Source of the DNA: Chitinophagaceae bacterium
Lineage (GTDB): Bacteria > Bacteroidota > Bacteroidia > Chitinophagales > Chitinophagaceae
Length of the DNA: 64,000 bases
Reading direction: 5' to 3'
Assembly: GCA_016706055.1 (NCBI GenBank)
Contig: JADJKL010000006.1
Location: 62,001 to 126,000 of the forward strand
Under the pieces are notes generated by a model that searched no databases, was not told the DNA's origin, and was given only the letters and a program-made list of their open reading frames with translations. Positions 20,334 through 30,147 of this stretch are shown one piece after another. How positions within the stretch are numbered: the stretch's first letter is position 1; the number at the start of each line of letters is the position of its first letter. The position numbers and the translations under genes are program-made.

Positions 20334-20382
20334 CCGAATACTGTTTGAAATCTTCCGAATACCTTCCAGTAGTGCCGTTAGC
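20334..20382. promoter_or_regulatory. Candidate LytTR direct repeats
   Basis: CCGAATAC occurs at 20334-20341 and again at 20355-20362, a 21-bp period, and CCGTTAGC begins at 20375, 20 bp further on. LytTR proteins bind direct repeats of about 9 bp spaced by two helical turns. The site lies between the divergent kinase and TPM genes. Assignment is inference. Confidence 0.45.
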
Positions 20383-20451
20383 TGTTTCCCGTTGCTTCGA
20401 ATCCCCTCTTTTGCCTGATAAGTTTATTTTGTACTACAATTCAGTTGGCGA

Positions 20452-21711
20452 ATGAGTCGTATTCTATTACTATATCTTATATTACTTCCGGTTGTCTCCA
20501 TGGCGCAAGCTATAGTAGATTTTATTCCCGCCAAACCAGCTTATACCCGCCTTTATAATGATGAAAACGCTTACGCCTACTACCATAGCCAATGGAGGAA
20601 ATTGGAAGACAAATTAATCAACCATCAAAAGAAAACAGGAAATCAACTGGTAATACTTTCTATAGCTACTACCGGAGGTTATTCAATAGATGAAATAGCT
20701 ACCGAAACATTCCGTAAATGGGGAATTGGAGATAAAGAGGTGAATACAGGTTTACTTGTATTGATTGCAAGAAAAGAAAGACAAGTACGCATTGAAACCG
20801 GGTATGGGTTGGAAGGTGCAGTACCCGATATAACTGCAAATGCGATTATTGAAACTATTTTGAAACCAGCATTAGACAGTTTTGCTTACGTACTGCCGCC
20901 ACAGCATACAGCGAAAGGCTATCTGCCAGCAATGGAAAAGGCTATTGATACTTTGATAAACTTAACAAAGGAAATAAGTACACCGGCGGTCAATAATACA
21001 AAGTCAACTACTCGACAGCGAAACAAGTATGGAATAGCAATTATAGTTGCTACAATTATTGCCTTTAGCATTTTGCTTATTAAAAGGAGAAAGCCTGATA
21101 AATTGATGGGTATTGAAAAACATAATCTTACTTCAGCTAATACTGCAAAAAGAAAGAAAGGTCGCAACAAAAGAACACTGGAAGGCCAATACTGGTACCC
21201 TTTACTAATACTACTTGCAATTGTTGGCCTTACAATTTTGTGGCCGTTGAAATGGATATACGCAATAGTAGCCGCAATACTATTAGCAATTCGATGGATT
21301 TACTACCTGCCATCACCAAAACTAAAAGCCGAAACCATTGCCTTCAATAAAGAATGGGATGCAAAACGTAAACGACTAAAAGAAGAATACCGGGAAAAGA
21401 AAAAAATATTGGGTAGTGAGAAATTGTATGAAAATTTTGAGGCGTACATGGCCAAATATTTTGAGTTGGGTCTTGATAAATTGGAGGAGGAATTAAAAGT
21501 GGGGGTGTTTGCAGCAAGACCAGCTAATTCAAAAAAGGAATATGATGTAAAATCGTTGCTCTACGATATTTTTTTAGGCACCACGGAAACAGAAAAGAAA
21601 CGTTCCTTCTCTTCTAACAGTACGTCCGGGTATTCCGGCGACAGCACAGGCGGCCAATCCGCCGGCGACTTTGGTGGTGGTAGCAGCGGCGGCGGCGGGG
21701 CATCATCTTAG
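20452..21711 (+). CDS. TPM-domain protein (YgcG-like), membrane-anchored
   Basis: 419 aa. The signal peptide ends near SMAQ. The TPM domain (about 35-175) includes LVILSIATTGGYSIDEIA and RQVRIETGYGLEGAVPD. Membrane helices lie near 192-208 and 245-285. A basic coiled segment follows, and the tail is Gly/Ser-rich (GGSSGGGGASS). TPM proteins are linked to membrane-protein quality control, but the role here is not known. It is divergent from the LytTR system and shares its control region. Confidence 0.85.
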   Translation: MSRILLLYLILLPVVSMAQAIVDFIPAKPAYTRLYNDENAYAYYHSQWRKLEDKLINHQKKTGNQLVILSIATTGGYSIDEIATETFRKWGIGDKEVNTGLLVLIARKERQVRIETGYGLEGAVPDITANAIIETILKPALDSFAYVLPPQHTAKGYLPAMEKAIDTLINLTKEISTPAVNNTKSTTRQRNKYGIAIIVATIIAFSILLIKRRKPDKLMGIEKHNLTSANTAKRKKGRNKRTLEGQYWYPLLILLAIVGLTILWPLKWIYAIVAAILLAIRWIYYLPSPKLKAETIAFNKEWDAKRKRLKEEYREKKKILGSEKLYENFEAYMAKYFELGLDKLEEELKVGVFAARPANSKKEYDVKSLLYDIFLGTTETEKKRSFSSNSTSGYSGDSTGGQSAGDFGGGSSGGGGASS

Positions 21712-21881
21712 AAAATCCTTATACATACTACTGGCCACCGTTGCCTGTTTGTTGGTTGCACCCTCTTTTTGCAACTGCTTATTTAGAGGAAATATTAAGT
21801 ATGAAATGCGCCATAAGTAAAACTCACCAACTAGTAATGAATATTTACTGCGAATTCCATGTGGCTAGTTAAAATAAAAAT

Positions 21882-23038
21882 ATGCACATGAAAACTTTTT
21901 GTTTCCCTTTACTTCTATCCTTAATTACAATCACTACTATGGCACAGTTTTCACCTGCGTTAGGTCCACCACAAGCCGGCACAGCAGCTATACCCTTGCG
22001 TACCATCGACTTTGCTTTCATCACCAATCTTGTAAAACTGGCCTTGACAGGGCTGTAGTAAGAATCAATAAAAAAATTAGCAACGCTTCTTCAGGAGTAA
22101 ATGCTAATCTTTCATATCGGATAAAGTCTGTTCATCCGGCATACAAACAAACAGAATGGACAACTTATCCTAATTCTATGTTTGTTCAATTGCGGATTTG
22201 GGTGGAATACACAATAGGCGATATTCGCTATCATAATGTCCCTTATTTTTCCCGAAAACTTTTTCAATGGATAAATGTAGAGGCCTGGTGCGACAAATGG
22301 CAAACCAATGAAGGTAAAAATAGACTGACCTATACTGCTGAGAAGCCGTACCTCGATGAAGCTTCGTTTGGCGAGCAGGCATTAAATTTTTTTGTTGGTA
22401 GTACCCTTATTTCTTATGTGGATAGCAAGCTGTCAAATTCATTAAGCAATGGCATGGCAAGTGGAGAATTGCCTATAGCCAGCCAACCTTGCAATTGCCT
22501 GAATTTTAAAAGAGGAACAGCACCCACCCATGCAGATGGCTATGTTGGCTTTTATTATTTCCCCGTAAGAAAAATAGCAGTGGAGCAACTCTATAGCGAC
22601 CCCGTTTTACGATTACTTTCCATTAAGCGAATAGCTACAGTAGGCGAAATATTGCTTGATACACAGGATTTGCAAATTGAGTACATGGCAAATTTTGATA
22701 AAGGTTTAATGCGCCCAAAACCAATAGCCGAAAATGAAACGGTGGCATTCAAAAAGGAGTATTCAGTCAAATTTGAACACCCCAACCCTTATAATCGGCT
22801 GGTAGTAACAGTAAACGTAACTGTATTAAATCAGCAGATGAGGATATACTCCGGATTTCTTCATTTCGAAAAGGAGCAAAAATTTGGCGAAGGTGTGCAA
22901 AAGTTGACCATCATGAGAGAAGTATGGCGACCCACATCTACCGGCCCTGATGGACGACCCATTAAACCTTACACTTCTTTAATGCCTGCCTACGAGTTAG
23001 AATTTGATATTAAATACACTAAACCAAAAAGGTATTAA
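21882..23038 (+). CDS. Hypothetical exported protein, frameshifted
   Basis: No family recognised. The ATG at 21882 (or 21888) gives a signal peptide ending near TMAQ, which the frame opening at 21899 lacks. That frame stops at TAG near 22056 after VKLALTGL. Adding one A to the run at 22034-22037 gives VKTGLDRAVVRINKKIS and continues to the stop at 23038, about 385 aa. The mature part is beta-rich with conserved-looking YWRPT-type ends. It is the first of a tight plus-strand run of unknown exported proteins. Confidence 0.65.
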
Positions 23039-23054
23039 AATTAATCAATACAGT

Positions 23055-23693
23055 ATGAAAAATAAATTTCTATCATCAATCATCATTTTGTTATCTCTAT
23101 TTATTTTTTCTTGCAGTGGTTCGAACGGTGCTAAGCTAAGATATCCAGTAATAACAAAGGGACAATTATCCGACACATTAACCAATGATCTGCAATGCAG
23201 CATCATAATAAATGGAAAAGATTATACGATACCTCCTGATAGTATTACAACGGCATATACGTTTTCAGACTCCTCTTTAATCCTCACCTTTAAAGGCGTT
23301 GGAAGTGGTAGATTGGTTTTTACAATTCCTAATATTTTTAAATGCCCTAGCCCAATTGCTACCGGGTATAGTTCTGTTCGTTTTAAAATAGCAGGAAGCG
23401 ATGAATACTCTGTAGAGCCAACCGTAGATTTATATGATTATGGTATGCGTGGCATCAGTTTTAATAATCTGAATGATGGTCAGCATAAAAATGAGGCATC
23501 TCCAGGAGCAGCTGATATTATTTCTATTCAAAAAATAGATGAAAACACCACTACCAACTGGGCTGCGTATTTAGTAAAAGGGAAGATTCACACCACTGTT
23601 TTGAAAAATGTGTATGAGTCAGCTGCCGGAGAAATGAACCGGGATTATACTGTAAATGGAAGCTTTGTTATTCATGCAAAAATTTATTTCTAA
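23055..23693 (+). CDS. Hypothetical lipoprotein
   Basis: No family recognised. The ATG at 23055 is chosen because it starts a clean lipoprotein signal (FIFSCSGSN, Cys about 19); the frame extends upstream but that part overlaps the preceding gene. 212 aa, beta-rich, soluble after the signal. It begins 16 bases after the previous gene and ends 8 before the next. Confidence 0.7.
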   Translation: MKNKFLSSIIILLSLFIFSCSGSNGAKLRYPVITKGQLSDTLTNDLQCSIIINGKDYTIPPDSITTAYTFSDSSLILTFKGVGSGRLVFTIPNIFKCPSPIATGYSSVRFKIAGSDEYSVEPTVDLYDYGMRGISFNNLNDGQHKNEASPGAADIISIQKIDENTTTNWAAYLVKGKIHTTVLKNVYESAAGEMNRDYTVNGSFVIHAKIYF

Positions 23694-23701
23694 ACCTTAC
23701 T

Positions 23702-24157
23702 ATGAAAAAAGTCGTTCAATTTGTTTGTGGGTGTATGCTATTTTCAACGGCATGTTCCTACAAACAGCAAGCAACGGTTTCTAGCTGGGAAATTTCGTAT
23801 CGTCGGGTAGAGTATTTTTTTGGACATATTGATATAAAAATTGGTACTGATTCCTGTTATTACCTGAACCAGGGTGGCATACATAAAAATCCGCCAATTT
23901 TTAAATGGAACAGCAGCAAGCAGAAACTAAATGAACTTTACAAACAAGTAGAGAGTTTTCATCTTGAAAAAATTTCTCCTGTTAAAGCACATGTTACCGA
24001 GGAGCCTTTTGAATCAATAATGCTGGTAGAAAACGGCAAACTTGTGTTTGAAGTGGTAAAACACCAGCAAAATAATAAGGACATTGCCAAGTTTGACTCT
24101 GTTTTAACCATTCTTAAATCGTTTGCGGCTTCCGAAAATAATGGCTGGAAGTATTAA
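23702..24157 (+). CDS. Hypothetical lipoprotein
   Basis: 151 aa. Signal peptide with lipobox FSTACSYK (Cys about 19). The mature domain has a WEISYRRVEYFF opening and no catalytic motif I can identify. Part of the packed unknown operon. Confidence 0.65.
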   Translation: MKKVVQFVCGCMLFSTACSYKQQATVSSWEISYRRVEYFFGHIDIKIGTDSCYYLNQGGIHKNPPIFKWNSSKQKLNELYKQVESFHLEKISPVKAHVTEEPFESIMLVENGKLVFEVVKHQQNNKDIAKFDSVLTILKSFAASENNGWKY

Positions 24158-24247
24158 TATCGCCACTTACTGCTATGCCACCGCCGATGCCTGTTTATAG
24201 CTTTCACCCGCCTGATACCTGGAGTACCTTGTTTCAAATTAGACATC

Positions 24248-24598
24248 ATGAACATCACTCTTCTCCCCGGCGAATCAAAAATTGACACTTGGACTATTCT
24301 ATACGAACCACCCAAAAGCGGCAAGTTCAACGGTAAACTATTGGTAACAAATAAACGGTTACTGTATGATGCAAAGTTTGATTATAGTGCCAAAGGCATA
24401 TTGGAAGAGTTTTTATATATCAAATGGGGCAGCGAAGGTTTTTTAGAAATAAGTAAAGAAGACATAGTAAGTGTAGAAGTTCAAAAATCCTTTCTAAGTA
24501 AAAAATGTATTGTAACGCTGAAAGATGGCAGCCGCCATACGTTTAATTATGGCGCAATGAATATAGATAAATGTGCGGCAGCCATTCAAACTAAATAA
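24248..24598 (+). CDS. GRAM/bacterial PH-like domain protein
   Basis: 116 aa, cytosolic, no signal. The pattern GKLLVTNKRLLYDAKF, then ISKEDIVSVEV and CIVTLKDGSRHTF, matches the strand order of GRAM/bPH domains, which usually bind membranes or proteins. It is the only clearly cytosolic member of this part of the run. The 90 bases before it show no promoter I can support. Confidence 0.6.
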   Translation: MNITLLPGESKIDTWTILYEPPKSGKFNGKLLVTNKRLLYDAKFDYSAKGILEEFLYIKWGSEGFLEISKEDIVSVEVQKSFLSKKCIVTLKDGSRHTFNYGAMNIDKCAAAIQTK

Positions 24599-24610
24599 AA
24601 ATCAGATAGT

Positions 24611-25069
24611 ATGAAATCAACAATTAAGATAACAACAGTATCAGTAACCTTTTTTCTATTTGCTTTCTGCATAGTTAGCTGCAACAATGGCCCTTATCCA
24701 AAAGATGAAAATGGCAATCTCACTAATTTAATTAAAGATAAAACACCAGCATTGGAGTTTAACATAGAAACTATCGTAAGCCAGTTAAACAAAAACTTGC
24801 CCGATCCTATGCTCTACGATTTTCATTTTGATAGAGTAACACAGCAAGGTGCTAATCAAATAAATTTTTACTATAGCCGACCAAAAACAGATGCTGCGGA
24901 AATGACAGCGAAAAATTTTGCAAAAACTCAAGAAGAGATGGATATGGATATGTATAAAAATTCTACTGCCTGGTACTATGAAGAATGTAGAAAACGAAAT
25001 ATTAAAATTGAGTTTCATTACAGTGATAAAGAGGGTAAAGAATTTTGTAAGCATCTGTGCAGTAATTAA
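24611..25069 (+). CDS. Hypothetical lipoprotein
   Basis: 152 aa with a signal and lipobox CIVSCNNG (Cys about 23). The mature part is charged and mostly helical (Lys/Asp/Glu/Met-rich near 100-115). It starts 12 bases after the GRAM-like gene. No family recognised. Confidence 0.62.
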   Translation: MKSTIKITTVSVTFFLFAFCIVSCNNGPYPKDENGNLTNLIKDKTPALEFNIETIVSQLNKNLPDPMLYDFHFDRVTQQGANQINFYYSRPKTDAAEMTAKNFAKTQEEMDMDMYKNSTAWYYEECRKRNIKIEFHYSDKEGKEFCKHLCSN

Positions 25070-25102
25070 GTAGCCAATTAAAAAACTTATAAATCCCGAA
25101 TT

Positions 25103-26161
25103 ATGAAAAAAACAGTTTTTTGCTTTTTACTTACGGTTATTGTCATTTCATCATGCAAAAAAAATAACAGTAACGAAACACCTCCAGTAGCCCAAACCAA
25201 TATTTATGTGGTGGGTGGTGCTAGTGGCGGCAACGATAATCCCTATGCCTGCTACTGGAAAAATGGTATTAAAACAGACCTCACCTCCGCTACTGCTTTT
25301 ACTGAAGAAGCAGAAGCAAAGGATGTGGCAATGATGGGAAATGATTTGTATATAGTAGGCTATCAATTACAAGCTACCGGAGTTTACAGAGCATTATACT
25401 GGAAAAATAATACTCCAACATACCTTACCAATGGCCCCACTGATGGAGCTGCTTCTGGTATTACTATTTCTGGTAACGATATTTATATCTGTGGATATGA
25501 AGAAAATGCAGCAGGCATTCTTGTAGCCACATACTGGAAAAATGGTGTAGCAGTTAATGTTACTAACGGCACCCGAAACGCCTGGCTACAGGATATAAAA
25601 GTAGTAGGTTCCGATGTGTATGTTCTTGGACGAGAAGCAACGACTACAGCAGGAAATTCTGTTAGCAAATACTGGAAAAACGGTGTGCCGCAAATCATTG
25701 CCACTTCCTTTCCCTTTAATGCGGATTTTGAAAACTTTGCAATCAGTAACAACAATATTTATATAGCCGGACAAGAAAGCGACCCCTCTCTTACTTCTGC
25801 TCGTTCTACTTTATACAAAGATGGTGTTAGAACCTGGCTTACCGATGGCACTTCCACAGCAAGTGCAGCAAGTGTACTCGTCAGCAATGGCGATGTATAT
25901 GTAATGGGCAATACAACAAATGCAGCAGGCATAATGGAACCTACGTATTGGAAAAATGGCACTAAAAATACATTTAGCGGCAGTGGATTTAACGACGGCT
26001 ACTTAATACATGGTTGTAGTAAGGGAACAGATGTTTACTTACTAGGCAGTTTGCAAACAGGTGCTGGAGTAGACCAGGCTTACTACTGGAAAAATGGAAC
26101 TGCTACTAAAGTAACCACCACTGGTGGTAGAAGCCGTGGCAATGCTATTTATGTTCAATAA
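25103..26161 (+). CDS. Lipoprotein with seven YWKNG repeats, probable beta-propeller
   Basis: 352 aa. The lipobox is VISSCKKN (Cys about 18). A repeat of about 46 residues carries YWKNG or a variant at about 51, 99, 144, 190, 238, 282 and 328. Each copy is preceded by a DxYxxG strand (for example NDIYICGY, SDVYVLGR, GDVYVMGN). Seven copies fit a seven-bladed propeller, which would be a binding or structural scaffold on the cell surface. No catalytic site is visible. It resembles uncharacterised Bacteroidota repeat lipoproteins. Confidence 0.7.
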   Translation: MKKTVFCFLLTVIVISSCKKNNSNETPPVAQTNIYVVGGASGGNDNPYACYWKNGIKTDLTSATAFTEEAEAKDVAMMGNDLYIVGYQLQATGVYRALYWKNNTPTYLTNGPTDGAASGITISGNDIYICGYEENAAGILVATYWKNGVAVNVTNGTRNAWLQDIKVVGSDVYVLGREATTTAGNSVSKYWKNGVPQIIATSFPFNADFENFAISNNNIYIAGQESDPSLTSARSTLYKDGVRTWLTDGTSTASAASVLVSNGDVYVMGNTTNAAGIMEPTYWKNGTKNTFSGSGFNDGYLIHGCSKGTDVYLLGSLQTGAGVDQAYYWKNGTATKVTTTGGRSRGNAIYVQ

Positions 26162-26171
26162 AAATAACCCA

Positions 26172-26582
26172 ATGTATAATTTCTTTTGTGTTGCAATGTT
26201 TACTACAAGCTTTTTTTCTTGCAATAATCTAAAGCAAGAAAAAGTAAATGAAAATATAATTATTGGTAAATGGCGTATTACAGAAATTAATACAAAGGGC
26301 AACAGTGAAAAAGCACCGGGGCTTACAGTTTTTAATTTTATGGCCGATAGCAGTTACACACTCAACATGTTTAAAAACGATAGTTTATTAGCTGAGTATA
26401 AAGGCAGGTACGCTGCCATTAGTTGTGGCAATAATCAACTGCTAATTACTGCATACAAGTTTCAAAATAAATTATATACAGATACGTCAACTATATTATT
26501 ACTAGACAAAACCAATATGAATATTTATAGCAAAGCAGATAATGACACTATATACTTTGAACGAATAGAAAATGATAAATAG
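26172..26582 (+). CDS. Hypothetical lipoprotein, lipocalin-like size
   Basis: 136 aa from the ATG at 26172, which gives a signal and lipobox SFFSCNNL; the longer frame from 26124 would read through the previous gene's end. IIGKWRITEIN near the start and the later YFERI resemble small lipocalin-like domains of Bacteroidota. Function unknown. Confidence 0.6.
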   Translation: MYNFFCVAMFTTSFFSCNNLKQEKVNENIIIGKWRITEINTKGNSEKAPGLTVFNFMADSSYTLNMFKNDSLLAEYKGRYAAISCGNNQLLITAYKFQNKLYTDTSTILLLDKTNMNIYSKADNDTIYFERIENDK

Positions 26583-26644
26583 AAATTTTTAATAGTATAG
26601 TAACACATTAACAAACAATCCTATTTTACAATAAAAAAAATTAT

Positions 26645-27394
26645 ATGCACATAAAAATCTTTATAATATTAATAGCTACCGCCAGCATAGTTAGTTGCGG
26701 CAAAGATAAAACCACACCCACCCCTCTGGTTAATGTACCAAAAGTTAAGACTGAAACAAATTTAACTTCAGGCCTATCGTATAACTATACTTATGATAGC
26801 CAAGGCAGAGTTATAAAAGTAACTAAGCCCAGTACTAATTACGAAGAATATGTGTACACACCAACTTTGGCAACCTTTGCTGAGTATTCAGCGGCTGGTG
26901 TACTTCAATACCGAAAGTATTACGAATTAAACAGTCAGGGATTGGCTATAAAGCTAACTTATGATGACCCTATTTACCTTACCACTTACACTTACAATAG
27001 TGATAAACAACCATTAAAAACCACGAATTATCAGAATGGAGTAATAACGGGAACTACTGATTATTACTACACCAATAAGTTATTGGATAGTGCTGTTAAC
27101 AAGTCGCCTAACAACCTCAATTCCACCACTTATGCCTACGAGTATTACGATAATATAGAAAATACTTTTTCAGAAAAAAATTTTGGAAGATTAAACTGGG
27201 GTGAATTAAGTAGCAAGGCAATAAAGAAATTTTCTTTAAAAGATTACATCGCTGGTGTGTTTTATCCAAACACTTACTACACTATCAGCTATGTGTATGA
27301 GTTGGATGCACAAAACCGAATTTCAAAAACTACATCAACCCTTGTAAGAACCTCAGGTACTACTGTAAACAGCAGTTTGGTTACTTATTACTAA
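26645..27394 (+). CDS. Hypothetical lipoprotein with RHS-like YD repeats
   Basis: 249 aa. Lipobox SIVSCGKD (Cys about 19). Repeated YTYDSQGRVIKVTK, YTYNSDKQPLK and YVYELDAQNRISK segments resemble the strand repeats of RHS/YD proteins in small lipoproteins. No toxin or peptidase part is present. Confidence 0.62.
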   Translation: MHIKIFIILIATASIVSCGKDKTTPTPLVNVPKVKTETNLTSGLSYNYTYDSQGRVIKVTKPSTNYEEYVYTPTLATFAEYSAAGVLQYRKYYELNSQGLAIKLTYDDPIYLTTYTYNSDKQPLKTTNYQNGVITGTTDYYYTNKLLDSAVNKSPNNLNSTTYAYEYYDNIENTFSEKNFGRLNWGELSSKAIKKFSLKDYIAGVFYPNTYYTISYVYELDAQNRISKTTSTLVRTSGTTVNSSLVTYY

Positions 27395-27409
27395 AAAATA
27401 GGATTAATT

Positions 27410-28474
27410 ATGAAACAACAATCAACAATTGTAGCAATAGCCATACTGGCTTTTGGCATGGGCACATTTAATCAGGCCATTGCCCAAACATGGAAAGTAA
27501 CCACCATTGCTGGCTCCGATGAGGGCAATAGAGTAATGGATGGCCAAGGCAATAAGGCACAGTTTGCTAAACCCAGCTATTCTGCCATAGATGCCAATAA
27601 TAATTTGTATTTGATAGATGAAACCTGTGTACGCAAAGTAGATACGGCAGGTAATGTTATCAGTCTTTTTGGTATGGGTGCAGAAGACCAAAATCATTCT
27701 CGGATTAACATTCCAGAGTCTCCAGGCCAAGATGGCATTTGGGTAACAAAATCAGGTAATCTGTATGTAAGCAGTGGACGAAGCCATGCTGTTTATAAAA
27801 TTACACCCGATAAAAAAGTAGAACTATTTGCAGGAGAAGAAGGGTTTAAAGGAAAAGAGGATGGTAATAGAATGCAAGCCAGTTTTTATAATCCTACAGC
27901 ATTATGTATGGATAAAGCAGGCAATATGTATATAGCCGATGCTTATAACGGAATGGTAAGAAAATTAGATGTGAACGGCAATGTAAAAACTATGGCAGGA
28001 AATGGTAACACCAGCGATTTTAAACCAGGGTTGAGTAGGGATGCACAGTTTGGCCAGGTAAGAGCCATTGCTGTTGATAGTAAAGGCAATGTATATGTAG
28101 CAGTAAATGGTGGCAGAGGTAATTGTGTGGCAAAAATTAATCCGCAAGGTGTGGTTAGCAGTTTTGTTGGCGATTACGATGGGTTGAGACCACCCGGAAC
28201 AAATGATGGTACTGGTAAAACAGCAAGATTTATGCGTATTAATGCACTAGCAATAGATAAAGATGATAACCTGATAATTGGCGAAAACACAAGAGTAAGA
28301 AAAGCAACACCTTCCGGAGTAGTTACCACTTTAGCTGGTAATGAAACCGAAGATTTTAGAGACGCAATAGGCTCCAAAGCAATGTTCCGAATCATCAGAG
28401 GATTGAGTATAGACTCCAATGGAAACATTCTGGTAAGTGATGGAACATGTATTAGAAAAATGGAAAAACAATAA
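27410..28474 (+). CDS. Exported NHL-repeat protein
   Basis: 354 aa, signal peptide ending near AIAQ. NHL-type repeats recur, with DANNNLYLID, SGNLYVSS, AGNMYIADAYNGMVRKLD, KGNVYVAVN and NGNILVSDG, each followed by a strand such as VRKATPSG. This is a six-bladed propeller type, normally a binding scaffold. It starts 15 bases after the RHS-like gene. Confidence 0.82.
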   Translation: MKQQSTIVAIAILAFGMGTFNQAIAQTWKVTTIAGSDEGNRVMDGQGNKAQFAKPSYSAIDANNNLYLIDETCVRKVDTAGNVISLFGMGAEDQNHSRINIPESPGQDGIWVTKSGNLYVSSGRSHAVYKITPDKKVELFAGEEGFKGKEDGNRMQASFYNPTALCMDKAGNMYIADAYNGMVRKLDVNGNVKTMAGNGNTSDFKPGLSRDAQFGQVRAIAVDSKGNVYVAVNGGRGNCVAKINPQGVVSSFVGDYDGLRPPGTNDGTGKTARFMRINALAIDKDDNLIIGENTRVRKATPSGVVTTLAGNETEDFRDAIGSKAMFRIIRGLSIDSNGNILVSDGTCIRKMEKQ

Positions 28475-28502
28475 GTAAACTATATTCTTAATAAAAAAAT
28501 AT

Positions 28503-28892
28503 ATGAAAGCAGTAATAATCATGTTTGTCTTTTCACTGGTAGTAATATCTAGTAGTTTTGGACAAACAAAAACGGGAACACCAGCACAAACATTAAAATT
28601 GCAAGAAGGTATTCAGATTGTTGATGGTAAGTTACAGGCAAAACAAGGATTCTATTTTCAAGTGTCAACAGATGCCAAATTTGCAACACTTATTAATGCA
28701 AAAGACAATACTACGGGAGGTACTTTTAGTTGTGTTTGCGGTATTAAAAATTCAGGCAGTGGTTGCAATATACTTGTATCACAAAGAATGATTGCCTGCG
28801 TTGGCAATTGTTCCTGCAAAATTACAACGACAATCAATTCGTTAAGCTATACTGTTGATTTTATAAAAGGTAATTTAAAGAAAGTAGAATAA
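28503..28892 (+). CDS. Small exported cysteine-rich protein
   Basis: 129 aa, signal peptide ending near SFGQ. Six cysteines lie in about 30 residues (CVCG, GCN, IACVGNCSC), suggesting disulfides or a metal site. Family not recognised. Confidence 0.55.
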   Translation: MKAVIIMFVFSLVVISSSFGQTKTGTPAQTLKLQEGIQIVDGKLQAKQGFYFQVSTDAKFATLINAKDNTTGGTFSCVCGIKNSGSGCNILVSQRMIACVGNCSCKITTTINSLSYTVDFIKGNLKKVE

Positions 28893-28904
28893 TGGGTTTA
28901 ATTT

Positions 28905-29120
28905 ATGACAAGGAAGGTTATTAATATTACCGGAAATGCCAGAAATGTAGAGGGCAAGGCTGTGTTAGAAGCAGAGAAAATCGGCACTTATTTTATTGCA
29001 GATATGCAACAATGGGATAAAGAATGGGAAAACCAGCTAATAAAAGTGATAGGCGATTTAGAAGTAAATGAAAAAAATAAATCAATGCATATTAAACATC
29101 CTGTGGTACAACGTTTATAA
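28905..29120 (+). CDS. Small hypothetical protein, 71 aa
   Basis: Starts 12 bases after the preceding gene, the same tight spacing as its neighbours. No signal peptide. The motif VIGDLEV and the histidines near the C-terminus (MHIKHPVV) are the only distinctive points. It ends the run of plus-strand genes and converges on the DUF983 gene. Confidence 0.5.
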   Translation: MTRKVINITGNARNVEGKAVLEAEKIGTYFIADMQQWDKEWENQLIKVIGDLEVNEKNKSMHIKHPVVQRL

Positions 29121-29169
29121 AGGAGAAATGAGCTGATGAGTTGTTTAAGATTGTACAGTAAATTACTTC

Positions 29170-29628
29170 TTACCAGTTATTTGCCTGATCAACATTCATT
29201 CTTTCAGATACATCAATGGGTTGATGTTTTTCCCAATCCGGATCATACTTTACAAACCAGGAAATCCAAAAGCTGCGGCTAAGGCGCATTAGCCAGGGTT
29301 GAAGCAATATTAAAAGAACGGCATTTGTACCCATCCATATAAAAAAGCGATTGTCATTTACTGATAAACCAATCGTAAGTGCCCAAATTCCAAGACTAAG
29401 CAAACTTAGACCGACAGTGATTCCATAGCTCACATAACTGGTGCCATAATAAAAGCCTACTTCTATTTCACTTGCCTGGCCACAAACAGTACATTCCTTA
29501 TTCATTAACATGTTCTTCTTAAAACTAATGCTAACAGGATGTTGAAATAATTTTCCATCACGGCAGCGGGGACAACGACAGGTTAATGTTGAAGTAATAT
29601 ATCCACGACTCACTTTTTTTTCTGACAT
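29170..29628 (-). CDS. DUF983 membrane protein
   Basis: 152 aa. An N-terminal zinc-ribbon-like part has CRCPRCRDG near 17 and CTVCG near 46, followed by two membrane helices. Last gene of the operon headed by the operator at 30429. Role unknown; a redox or metal function is possible. Confidence 0.85.
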   Translation of the reverse strand: MSEKKVSRGYITSTLTCRCPRCRDGKLFQHPVSISFKKNMLMNKECTVCGQASEIEVGFYYGTSYVSYGITVGLSLLSLGIWALTIGLSVNDNRFFIWMGTNAVLLILLQPWLMRLSRSFWISWFVKYDPDWEKHQPIDVSERMNVDQANNW

Positions 29629-29630
29629 GC

Positions 29631-29954
29631 CTAATTGTTTGTTATGTGTTGTTCAATTATTTTTTGTAATTGAGCTGCAGGTACTACACCTGATTGTCTC
29701 CACACAGTTTTGCCATTTTGAAATAATAGTAAAGTTGGTACGCTTTGTACCTCATACGCATTTGCCGCTGCGGGGCTTTGGTCAATATCTATTTTAATAA
29801 TACGAATTTTATCACCCATTTGCCTGTGCAATTGCTCTAATATGGGTTTCATCATCTTACAAGGACCACACCAGGTAGCTGTAAAATCAACCAACACTGG
29901 TGTGTTACCTTTTATAAGTTCACCAAAACTTTCTTTTTTATTTGTCGTTTGCAA
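29631..29954 (-). CDS. Thioredoxin
   Basis: 107 aa cytosolic thioredoxin. The active site is WCGPCK near 29-34 with the cis-Pro in VPTLLLF. It overlaps the next gene upstream by 17 bases and precedes the DUF983 gene by 2. Placement behind a Crp-type operator suggests thiol repair or sulfane-sulfur transfer under sulfide stress. Confidence 0.95.
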   Translation of the reverse strand: MQTTNKKESFGELIKGNTPVLVDFTATWCGPCKMMKPILEQLHRQMGDKIRIIKIDIDQSPAAANAYEVQSVPTLLLFQNGKTVWRQSGVVPAAQLQKIIEQHITNN

Positions 29955-30147
29955 TTTCTTTCTTTTTAAAAATGCTGAATAAAAGACCTCCCATCAATGC
30001 GCCATAAGCTGTACTATTATGCCATTTAGAAGTAATCATACAAGTGCCACTGCTACAGCCTATTTGCTGCCAGTAAAGATAACCACCAATGGCACCAATG
30101 ATGATACCCGCAATCATTAATTTATTGTTTAGTATCCAGTTCTTCAT
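29938..30147 (-). CDS. DUF6132-like small membrane protein
   Basis: 69 aa with two membrane segments and a [10 protein letters not shown] cysteine motif between them. I associate this pattern with Bacteroidota thioredoxin/sulfur loci; the family name is from memory. Overlaps both neighbours (26 and 17 bases), so translation is coupled. Confidence 0.7.
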   Translation of the reverse strand: MKNWILNNKLMIAGIIIGAIGGYLYWQQIGCSSGTCMITSKWHNSTAYGALMGGLLFSIFKKKEIANDK

